Shown here: positions 1-4,536 of the stretch, one piece after another
Layout of the letters: each line of letters opens with the position of its first letter
How positions within the stretch are numbered: position 1 is the stretch's first letter
Assembly: GCA_900554205.1 (NCBI GenBank)
Contig: USGM01000131.1
Coordinates: forward strand, 1-7,590
Origin: an uncultured Lachnospiraceae bacterium
GTDB lineage: Bacteria > Bacillota > Clostridia > Lachnospirales > Lachnospiraceae
Direction of reading: 5' to 3'
Length of the DNA: 7,590 bases
Notes under the pieces: generated by a model
Database searches by the model: none
Told to the model about the DNA's origin: nothing
The model's input: only the letters and a program-made list of their open reading frames with translations
Program-made: the position numbers and the translations under genes

Positions 1-1
1 C

Positions 2-88
2 GCCGCGCAAAAGCTTGCAGCAGAAAAGAATGTGGAACTGGTTCCCACCGCACTGGCAGCAAAGAAAAACCGCCGCGCTAAACTTTAG
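2..88 (+). CDS. C-terminal end of an unrecognised gene (partial)
   Basis: The reading frame is open from base 2 to the TAG at 86-88 and gives 28 residues, rich in Ala and Lys and ending in a basic NRRAKL tail. Its GC-rich codons (gcg, ctg, cgc) match the core genes further on and contrast with the AT-rich DNA that follows, so it probably belongs to the ancestral chromosome. The gene starts upstream of the window. The tail carries no motif I recognise and no function can be proposed. A hairpin follows two bases after the stop, as expected at the end of a transcription unit. Confidence 0.55.
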   Translation, partial: AAQKLAAEKNVELVPTALAAKKNRRAKL

Positions 89-89
89 A

Positions 90-116
90 AAGCTCTTTTG
101 CCTTGCAAGAGGGCTT
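90..116. terminator. Hairpin after the first partial gene, possible terminator
   Basis: A 12-bp stem (90-101 with 105-116, two T-G pairs) closes on the 3-nt loop CTT. On the + strand it is followed by GGAAGTTATACT, not a clear T-run, so intrinsic termination would be weak. On the - strand the stem is followed by a T-rich stretch (TTTCTAAAGTTT), so termination could also act in that direction. The stem is strong; its role is inferred from its position directly after a stop codon. Confidence 0.45.
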
Positions 117-189
117 GGAAGTTATACTCCAAATTCACTATTAGGATAAAAGTAGCAAGGGTTATCCACAGCCCATAGTCCTATAATAG

Positions 190-375
190 GCAAAGGGAGT
201 TGAATATCGTCAAGAATACGTGATAACAACCAGCCTCTTGGAAAAGTGGGGTGTAGAAAATGTTGTTTATGGAACTGGTAATCCAGAAGAACTTAGATTG
301 ACAAATAGTTGTGAACTACCGTTTTGTTGGGAACAAAATAATGATGGAAGTAAAAAAGATATTGCTATAAAATAA
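190..375 (+). pseudogene. Unrecognised coding fragment, likely a decayed gene
   Basis: An open frame runs from just after a TAG at 187-189 to the TAA at 373-375. It has no ATG and no ribosome binding site in a useful place; the first plausible start is GTG at 220 (51 codons). The predicted peptide has protein-like composition (SLLEKWGVENVVYGTG, then LRLTNSCELPFCWEQ), and a second frame (354-446) continues with YLRDSAFTEDLKSDILYF, which hints at a frameshift near 370. I do not recognise the family. AT-rich codon use and the surrounding fragments suggest a remnant of a horizontally acquired gene. It could instead be chance open frame in non-coding DNA. Confidence 0.3.
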
Positions 376-398
376 AACTTTATTTGCGTGATTCTGCA

Positions 399-427
399 TT
401 TACTGAGGATTTGAAAAGTGATATACT
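399..427 (+). promoter_or_regulatory. Likely promoter of the DUF3990/DUF3791 operon
   Basis: TTTACT (399-404) and TATACT (422-427) are separated by 17 bp, and the -10 is preceded by TG one base away (extended -10). Transcription would begin near 434, leaving a leader of about 118 nt before the ATG at 552. No other good promoter is visible closer to that gene. It overlaps the coding remnants, consistent with their being non-functional. Confidence 0.45.
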
Positions 428-439
428 TTATTTTGTATT

Positions 440-454
440 ACTGTAAGTTACAGT
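440..454. promoter_or_regulatory. Perfect palindrome just downstream of the promoter (operator-like)
   Basis: ACTGTAAGTTACAGT is an exact inverted repeat with 7-bp arms around a central G. It lies about 6-20 nt after the predicted transcription start of the two-gene operon at 552-1474, a place where a dimeric repressor could block transcription. No second copy was noticed. Which protein binds it, if any, is unknown; neither operon product shows an obvious DNA-binding domain. Confidence 0.35.
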
Positions 455-518
455 GCAAAAGGCATTAGAAGAAACGCAGTTATTGTTTGATTCATTAATG
501 CAACAATATTTTGGGTAG
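447..518 (+). pseudogene. hsdS: Possible C-terminal remnant of a type I restriction specificity subunit
   Basis: After a TAA at 444-446 the frame encodes 23 residues ending ALEETQLLFDSLMQQYFG before the TAG at 516-518. HsdS proteins characteristically end in a conserved coiled-coil helix with a pattern like xxEELFxSLLQxxF, and this tail fits it (LLFDSLMQQYF). Nothing else of HsdS, HsdM or HsdR is in the window, so this is at most a stub left by deletion or recombination. The match is by pattern recognition over a short stretch, and a chance resemblance is possible. Confidence 0.4.
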
Positions 519-551
519 AATTTTTAAAATGCACCTGAAAGGAGGCAGCAC

Positions 552-1013
552 ATGGCGTTGATGACAGTATATCACGGTGGCTATCAGGCGATTGAAAAAC
601 CAGAGATACGAATTAATAAAAATACAAAAGATTTTGGTACTGGTTTTTATTGTACTATTATAAAGGAACAGGCACAGAGATGGGCGAGACGCTACAATAC
701 AAAAATTGTATCAATATATGACGTAAAGATTCCGTCGGGTTTAAAGATAGTAGAATTTAAAGAAATGACAGAAGAATGGCTGGATTTTATTGTAGCATGC
801 AGAAGTGGACAATCTCATGACTACGATATTGTGATTGGTGCTATGGCTGATGACCAGATATATACTTATGTATCCGATTATATTGACGGAACCATAACAA
901 GAGAGCAGTTCTGGGTTTTAGCAAAGTTTAAATATCCAACACATCAAATTGTATTCCGTACAGAAGAGGCATTAAAGTGTTTGGTATATAGAGGCTTTGA
1001 GGAGGTACGCTGA
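552..1013 (+). CDS. DUF3990 family protein, ADP-ribosyltransferase-like, putative toxin
   Basis: The protein has 153 aa and is probably cytoplasmic, with no signal peptide or membrane segment. Features of the DUF3990 family are visible: an N-terminal VYHGG (H8), then DFGTGFYCT (27-35, Y33) followed by an EQAQRWA helix, and a late HQIVFRTEEAL segment (131-141). A spaced His / Tyr / Gln-or-Glu set recalls the H-Y-E pattern of ADP-ribosyltransferase folds, to which I believe this family is related; the activity here is inference. The start is ATG 552, because AAAGGAGG (538-545) sits 6 nt upstream; ATG 561 is an alternative. The TGA stop shares its A with the ATG of the next gene, so the two are translationally coupled. 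Codon use is AT-rich, unlike the core genes, which suggests horizontal transfer. The pairing suggests a toxin-antitoxin-like module. Confidence 0.75.
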   Translation: MALMTVYHGGYQAIEKPEIRINKNTKDFGTGFYCTIIKEQAQRWARRYNTKIVSIYDVKIPSGLKIVEFKEMTEEWLDFIVACRSGQSHDYDIVIGAMADDQIYTYVSDYIDGTITREQFWVLAKFKYPTHQIVFRTEEALKCLVYRGFEEVR

Positions 1014-1474
1014 TGGTTGGTCAAGGGAGAGAATCACAAGAAGACAACAATCTTTTCTTTACTTGCTCTTTAATCGAATATATTGCGCGTAAGACGAAAA
1101 ATATTCGATCAGAAGTAGTGAATAAGCTTGGAAAAGACAGAATTAATAAGATTTATGAACTTGCGGATGTATACCACTGCGATAACATTGATGCAGTAAG
1201 TGAGGATTTTATTAATGATGCCAATATTGTTCCCGGCAAATTTGACAATATAGCAGTTTGCGGTTATGCAGTACCTTCGCATTGGGATATCGGAAAGGTA
1301 TATAAGCGCCTGATAAAAATGGTAGCAAAAGAAGAGAAAATTGAAATTGTTGATGCACTGATAGAGGTATACAATTCTTTTATTAGTTTTAAAATTGATG
1401 ATTACAATAGCAGTGTTTATTATGAAAATCCCAATTACATTTTTGAATGTTATAAAGAACAGAAGATGATATAG
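1013..1474 (+). CDS. DUF3791-like protein, partner of the DUF3990 gene
   Basis: A soluble protein of 153 aa, Ile/Lys/Asn-rich. The N-terminal half (about residues 10-80) resembles DUF3791: NNLFFTCSLIEYIARKT, then a helical stretch ending in DVYHCDNIDAVSEDFIND. DUF3791 genes are commonly found beside DUF3990 genes, so this is a plausible antitoxin or substrate-adaptor partner; the role is inference. The C-terminal half (about 85-153, beginning CGYAVPSHWDIGKVYKRLI) exceeds the short stand-alone DUF3791 form and I cannot assign it. ATG 1013 overlaps the preceding TGA by one base, and GGAGG (1001-1005) lies 7 nt upstream, so both genes are probably made in fixed ratio from one mRNA. No terminator with a T-run follows; the next structure is the hairpin at 1493-1521. 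Confidence 0.65.
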   Translation: MVGQGRESQEDNNLFFTCSLIEYIARKTKNIRSEVVNKLGKDRINKIYELADVYHCDNIDAVSEDFINDANIVPGKFDNIAVCGYAVPSHWDIGKVYKRLIKMVAKEEKIEIVDALIEVYNSFISFKIDDYNSSVYYENPNYIFECYKEQKMI

Positions 1475-1492
1475 ACGATAAATGGTTGAAGG

Positions 1493-1521
1493 ATGCTGGT
1501 ACTTACAGGAGGTACCAGTAT
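1493..1521 (+). promoter_or_regulatory. Hairpin presenting a ribosome binding site in its loop
   Basis: CTGGTAC (1496-1502) pairs exactly with GTACCAG (1512-1518), and a G-U, a U-A and an A-U pair extend the stem to the first bases of the ATG at 1520. The 9-nt loop TTACAGGAG plus the first stem base forms AGGAGG (1507-1512), a consensus Shine-Dalgarno sequence. The structure could limit translation of the small ORF that follows, or be a leftover of the control of the gene that ORF once began. Confidence 0.45.
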
Positions 1522-1588
1522 GGAAGAAAAGTTAGTAAAGATTTTAAATGAGATGGCAGAATACTTAAGCATTACAATATTTAATTAG
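1520..1588 (+). pseudogene. Truncated 22-codon ORF, possible recombinase N-terminus
   Basis: ATG 1520 has AGGAGG (1507-1512) at 7 nt, one of the best initiation sites in the window, yet the frame stops after 22 codons at TAG 1586-1588. The peptide begins MEEKLVKILNEMAEYLSI, which from memory resembles the first residues of tyrosine recombinases found in Lachnospiraceae, some of which sit beside type I restriction loci. The last residues (TIFN) depart from that pattern, so the truncation point would be near 1571. No catalytic part of a recombinase is present. It may still be translated as a short peptide. The assignment is tentative. Confidence 0.35.
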
Positions 1589-1611
1589 AAGCGGAAAAGT
1601 TGATTTTTTGG

Positions 1612-1640
1612 TTTCAAAAATGTGAGGCTTATGATATAAT
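1612..1640 (+). promoter_or_regulatory. Extended -10 promoter upstream of ychF
   Basis: TATAAT at 1635-1640 is a perfect -10, preceded by TG one base upstream (TGATATAAT, an extended -10). The -35 region, TTTCAA at 1612-1617, is weak but at the optimal 17-bp spacing. Transcription would start near 1647, leaving a leader of about 138 nt before the ychF ATG. It probably drives ychF and lgt together. Confidence 0.6.
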
Positions 1641-1654
1641 GTTAGGCTGTATCA

Positions 1655-1686
1655 AACTCTTTTTGCTTGCGCAGCAGAAAGGAGTT
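1655..1686 (+). promoter_or_regulatory. Hairpin in the 5' leader of ychF
   Basis: Thirteen pairs form between 1655-1667 and 1673-1686 with one bulged G (1677) and a TGCGC loop (1668-1672). It begins a few bases after the predicted transcription start. Its 3' arm contains AAAGGAG (1678-1684), a good Shine-Dalgarno sequence about 100 nt too far upstream to serve ychF. It may stabilise the 5' end of the message or be regulatory; neither is shown. Confidence 0.4.
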
Positions 1687-1743
1687 GGTATCCCTTTTGG
1701 TTGTGTAATGATTTGTGTAGTAAAAATACATAGAAAGGCGAAA

Positions 1744-1788
1744 GTGCTTGAAAATAGGGCATTTTCGGACAGGTATGAGTGGTTATGA
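1744..1788 (+). CDS. Possible 14-codon leader ORF coupled to ychF
   Basis: GTG 1744 has AGAAAGG (1732-1738) at 5 nt and opens a 14-codon frame (MLENRAFSDRYEWL). Its TGA (1786-1788) overlaps the ychF ATG (1785-1787) as ATGA, the classic translational coupling arrangement. ychF itself has only a weak ribosome binding site (AGG at 1771-1773, 11 nt away, or GAGTGG too close), so reinitiation from this ORF would make sense. The same frame is open from 1600, across the promoter, so the overlap could also be chance. Confidence 0.25.
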   Translation: MLENRAFSDRYEWL

Positions 1789-2882
1789 AACTAGGAATCG
1801 TAGGCTTGCCTAACGTGGGCAAGAGCACACTTTTTAATTCGTTGACAAAGGCAGGGGCGGAGTCGGCAAACTATCCGTTCTGTACGATCGACCCGAATGT
1901 GGGAATCGTGGCGGTGCCGGACGAGAGACTGAAGCTGCTGGGAGATATGTATAAATCCAAGAAGGTGACTCCCGCGGTGATCGAGTTTGTTGACATTGCG
2001 GGACTGGTAAAGGGCGCGTCGAAGGGCGAGGGACTGGGTAACCAGTTCTTGAGCAATATCCGCGAGGTAGACGCGATTGTACATGTGGTGAGATGCTTTG
2101 AGGATACAAATGTTATTCATGTAGACGGCAGTGTCAATCCGCTGCGTGACATTGAGACCATCAATCTGGAGCTGATCTTCTCCGACCTTGAGGTGCTGGA
2201 GAGAAGACTGTCGAAGGTAATCAAAGCAGCGCGGATGGACAAGACGGCGGCGAAGGAGCAGGCCTTCCTTGAGAGGATCAAGGCACATCTCGAGAGCGGA
2301 AAGCAGGCAAAGTCGATGGAAATCACGGACGAGGACGAACTGGCGCTGATGAAGGAGTACAATTTCCTGACATGGAAGCCGGTCATCTACGCGGCAAATG
2401 TCTCGGAGGATGATCTCGGGGATGACGGCGCATCGAATGCGATGGTTCAGGAAGTGCGCGAGTATGCGAAGAACGAGAACAGTGAGGTCTTTGTGATCTG
2501 TGCGCAGATCGAGCAGGAGATTTCCGAACTGGATGATGACGAAAAGGCAATGTTTCTGGAGGATCTCGGATTAAAGGAGTCCGGTCTGGATAAACTGATT
2601 GCAGCGAGCTATCGTATCCTTGGGCTGATGAGCTTCCTGACAGCCGGTGAGGACGAGACAAGGGCATGGACGATCAAAATCGGCACGAAGGCGCCGCAGG
2701 CGGCAGGCAAGATTCATTCCGACTTTGAGCGCGGCTTCATCAAGGCAGAGGTCGTGAATTATAAGGATCTGCTGGAGCAGGGGTCGCTCGCTGCGGCAAG
2801 AGAAAAAGGTCTGGTCGGCATCGAGGGAAAAGACTATATCGTGAAGGACGGGGATGTCATTCTGTTCCGCTTCAATGTATAA
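1785..2882 (+). CDS. ychF: Redox-regulated ATPase YchF (Obg family)
   Basis: A protein of 365 aa, the usual family length, cytoplasmic and ribosome-associated; YchF homologues hydrolyse ATP rather than GTP and take part in translation quality and stress responses. Visible motifs: P-loop GLPNVGKST (7-15), a switch region NYPFCTIDPNVG (29-40), DIAGLVKGASKGEGLG (70-85) with the hydrophobic Leu74 after DxxG, and NVSE (205-208) replacing the GTPase NKxD motif, which underlies the ATP preference. A coiled-coil-like helical segment (about 130-185) is inserted in the G domain, and a TGS domain (about 278-363) ends in DGDVILFRFNV. ATG 1785 gives the standard MKLGIVG start; the GTG at 1779 has no supporting signal. 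lgt begins 15 nt downstream, so both are probably cotranscribed from the promoter at 1612-1640. Codon use is GC-rich, marking return to the core chromosome. Confidence 0.97.
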   Translation: MKLGIVGLPNVGKSTLFNSLTKAGAESANYPFCTIDPNVGIVAVPDERLKLLGDMYKSKKVTPAVIEFVDIAGLVKGASKGEGLGNQFLSNIREVDAIVHVVRCFEDTNVIHVDGSVNPLRDIETINLELIFSDLEVLERRLSKVIKAARMDKTAAKEQAFLERIKAHLESGKQAKSMEITDEDELALMKEYNFLTWKPVIYAANVSEDDLGDDGASNAMVQEVREYAKNENSEVFVICAQIEQEISELDDDEKAMFLEDLGLKESGLDKLIAASYRILGLMSFLTAGEDETRAWTIKIGTKAPQAAGKIHSDFERGFIKAEVVNYKDLLEQGSLAAAREKGLVGIEGKDYIVKDGDVILFRFNV

Positions 2883-2897
2883 GACGGGGAGGAGACT

Positions 2898-3770
2898 ATG
2901 AACGCAGGTGAAATCGCGTTTCCCAATCTGGGAATCTATCTTCACAATGTGCCGAAATCCTTCAGTGTTTTCGGATTTACAATCGCCTTCTACGGACTGA
3001 TCATTGGAATCGGCGTGATGGCGGGACTACTGGCAGTGACGAGAATCGCAAAGAAGACAGGGCAGAATCCTGACGACTACTGGGATCTGGCGATCTGGGG
3101 AATCCTCTTCGGTGTGGTCGGTGCAAGGCTTTATTATGTGGCGTTTTCGTGGGACGACTACAAGGATAATCTTCTGAACATCTTCAAGCTGCGAAGCGGC
3201 GGACTTGCGATTTACGGTGGCGTGATCGCGGCGTATATCACACTTTATGTCTGGTGCCGCACCAAGAAGAAAAGCATGGCGCTGGTGGGAGACACCGCTA
3301 TGCCCGGACTGATCCTCGGACAGGCAATCGGCCGCTGGGGAAACTTCATGAACAGGGAAGTGTTCGGCGATTACTATAACGGTCTCTTTTCCATGCAGCT
3401 TCCGATCTCCGATGTGCGGGACCCGAGCGATATTACGGAGAAGATCGCGTCTCACATCCCGGCGGGGGCAAATTACATCAACGTGCATCCGACCTTTCTG
3501 TATGAGAGTGTCTGGAATCTGCTTGTTTTTGTCCTTTTGCTGGTTTACAGAAAGCATAAGAAGTTCGACGGAGAAATCTGTCTGCTTTACCTTGGTGGTT
3601 ATGGCATCGGTCGCTTTATAATAGAAGGAATCCGGACGGACACACTGTTTGTGCCGGGAACGACGGTTCCGGTGTCGCAGGTTCTGGCGCTGGGCATGGT
3701 TGTGGCGGCAATCGGCATAGATATTCTTGTGCGTGTCCGGCTGAAAAAACGGACGGTGGGGAAAAAGTAA
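2898..3770 (+). CDS. lgt: Prolipoprotein diacylglyceryl transferase
   Basis: An integral membrane enzyme of 290 aa that transfers diacylglycerol from phosphatidylglycerol to the lipobox Cys of prolipoproteins, the first step of lipoprotein maturation. About seven hydrophobic segments are seen. Family signatures are GARLYYV (75-81), SGGLAIYGG (100-108), the Lgt signature GRWGNFMNREVFG (145-157), HPTFLYES (197-204), and GRFIIEGIRTD (238-248) with Arg239, Glu243 and Arg246. The position equivalent to E. coli His103 appears to be Tyr106, a variation I believe occurs in some Firmicutes. GGAGG (2888-2892) lies 5 nt before ATG 2898. It follows ychF by 15 nt and is followed by a terminator region, making it the last gene of a ychF-lgt unit. 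A stretch of about 35 residues (158-192) between the signature and HPTFLYES forms a variable loop. Confidence 0.97.
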   Translation: MNAGEIAFPNLGIYLHNVPKSFSVFGFTIAFYGLIIGIGVMAGLLAVTRIAKKTGQNPDDYWDLAIWGILFGVVGARLYYVAFSWDDYKDNLLNIFKLRSGGLAIYGGVIAAYITLYVWCRTKKKSMALVGDTAMPGLILGQAIGRWGNFMNREVFGDYYNGLFSMQLPISDVRDPSDITEKIASHIPAGANYINVHPTFLYESVWNLLVFVLLLVYRKHKKFDGEICLLYLGGYGIGRFIIEGIRTDTLFVPGTTVPVSQVLALGMVVAAIGIDILVRVRLKKRTVGKK

Positions 3771-3780
3771 TAACAATATC

Positions 3781-3846
3781 AAAAAAATATATGAGGAGCT
3801 TATTTACAGGCCGAATAGATATGGACTGTAAAGAAGGCTCCTCATA
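3781..3846. other. Two-part hairpin between lgt and the terminator
   Basis: TATGAGGAGC (3790-3799) pairs perfectly with GCTCCTCATA (3837-3846); inside it, TTTACAG (3803-3809) pairs perfectly with CTGTAAA (3826-3832), leaving a small asymmetric internal loop and a 16-nt apical loop. On the + strand no T-run follows. Seven A residues (3781-3787) precede it, so on the - strand the structure ends in a T7 run and would be a good intrinsic terminator for leftward transcription. It may instead protect the 3' end of the lgt mRNA or be part of a small RNA ending at the next terminator. Confidence 0.5.
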
Positions 3847-3868
3847 CTATATCTTGTGGCTGTCACAC

Positions 3869-3903
3869 AAAAAAGCTCCGCAGAGCATCTGCGGGGCTTT
3901 TTT
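3869..3903 (+). terminator. Strong intrinsic terminator, probably bidirectional
   Basis: A stem of ten pairs (GCTCCGCAGA, 3875-3884, with TCTGCGGGGC, 3888-3897, one T-G pair) and a GCA loop is flanked by A6 on the left and T6 on the right. The T-run ends rightward transcription from ychF-lgt; the A-run gives the same structure leftward. It insulates the lgt unit from the dcw promoter 28 bp downstream. Confidence 0.9.
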
Positions 3904-3930
3904 CTGCGCTTTTCTGCCAAAACTTTACCC

Positions 3931-3959
3931 TTGTCAAATTATTAAGAATAGTTTAAAAT
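3931..3959 (+). promoter_or_regulatory. Promoter of the mraZ (dcw) operon
   Basis: TTGTCA (3931-3936) and TAAAAT (3954-3959) are separated by exactly 17 bp, a close match to the housekeeping sigma factor consensus. Transcription would begin near 3966, giving a leader of about 93 nt. It lies between the lgt terminator and the MraZ-type repeats, as expected for the promoter that opens the division and cell-wall cluster. Confidence 0.75.
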
Positions 3960-3966
3960 CTATTTA

Positions 3967-4034
3967 AAAGTGGGATAAATATGGCATCAAATCCCATAAA
4001 GTGGGATAGAAATCCATAAATGTACCAAATACCC
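3967..4034 (+). promoter_or_regulatory. Phased TGGGA/TCCCA elements, likely MraZ operator
   Basis: An 11-bp direct repeat AAAGTGGGATA occurs at 3967-3977 and 3998-4008, 31 bp apart. Between them lie TGGCA (3982-3986) and an inverted TCCCA (3992-3996); ATCCCA and TGGGAT (3991-3996, 4002-4007) form an inverted repeat. Weaker forms continue at 4013 (TCCAT) and 4030 (TACCC). Start-to-start steps of the first five are 11, 10, 10 and 11 bp. In E. coli MraZ represses its own promoter by binding TGGGN repeats spaced 5 nt apart, located between promoter and mraZ; position and core motif agree here. The mixed orientation differs from that precedent. Confidence 0.65.
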
Positions 4035-4058
4035 TTTTGCTGACTGGTGGTGATTGCG

Positions 4059-4490
4059 ATGTTCATGGGCAGATACAATCATACGATCGATCCTAAAGGC
4101 AGGTTGAGTATTCCCTCAAAGTACCGCGAAGTCCTCGGAGACGAGTTTGTGGTCTCAAAGGGAATGGACGGCTGCCTGTTTGTGTACGCAATCGATGATT
4201 GGAAGGTCTTTGAAGAGAAGCTCGCATCACTGCCGCTGATCAATGTGGAGGCAAGGCAGTTTGCCAGATTCTTTCTGTCCGGAGCGCAGTATGTCTCGGT
4301 GGACAAGCAGGGACGTATTCTGATGCCGCAGGATCTGAGAGATTTTGCCGGACTGGAGAAGGATGTCGTGCTTGCCGGAATGGGCGGGCGTATCGAAATC
4401 TGGAGCCTCGACAAGTGGAATGCCAACAGCGAACAGGTGGACATCAACAAGATCTCAGAGGGAATGATCAATCTGGGACTGACGATTTAG
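4059..4490 (+). CDS. mraZ: Transcriptional regulator MraZ
   Basis: A protein of 143 aa, the usual length, made of two AbrB-like (SpoVT-AbrB) halves: HTIDPKGRLSIPSKYRE (8-24) and VDKQGRILMPQDLRDFAGL (81-99), each with the conserved D-x-x/K-GR-hydrophobic-x-P core. Homologues form ring-shaped oligomers that bind TGGGN repeats upstream of mraZ and control the dcw cluster. ATG 4059 is chosen because it gives the family start MFMGxYxHT and has GGTGGTGA (4046-4053) 5 nt upstream; GTG 4047 would start inside that ribosome binding site, and ATG 4065 is slightly far. First gene of the dcw operon; rsmH follows after 46 nt. After the TAG the frame stays open for another 18 codons, rich in helix-forming residues, probably by chance. 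Confidence 0.96.
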   Translation: MFMGRYNHTIDPKGRLSIPSKYREVLGDEFVVSKGMDGCLFVYAIDDWKVFEEKLASLPLINVEARQFARFFLSGAQYVSVDKQGRILMPQDLRDFAGLEKDVVLAGMGGRIEIWSLDKWNANSEQVDINKISEGMINLGLTI

Positions 4491-4536
4491 GAAGCCGCCG
4501 GAGAGATGCAGAAGTACATGCAGGAATGGAGAATTC

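Noticed and set aside
1600..1788. A 62-codon frame with a TTG start directly before ychF
   Set aside because: Its start lies upstream of the promoter at 1612-1640 and the frame crosses the -10 element. Only the last 14 codons (from GTG 1744) have a plausible initiation site and are listed separately with low confidence.
3027..3782. A 251-codon open frame on the - strand opposite lgt
   Set aside because: lgt is certain on the + strand; the antisense product is His/Arg-rich with no domain. The leftward T-run at 3781-3787 lies near its 5' end, not its 3' end, so it does not support it.
3790..3846. The two-part hairpin as a riboswitch for mraZ
   Set aside because: It lies upstream of a strong terminator and of the mraZ promoter, so it is not in the mraZ leader. 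No known riboswitch core was recognised.
4047..4058. GTG 4047 as the start of MraZ
   Set aside because: It would lie within the GGTGGTGA ribosome binding site; the family begins at MFMG, encoded from 4059.
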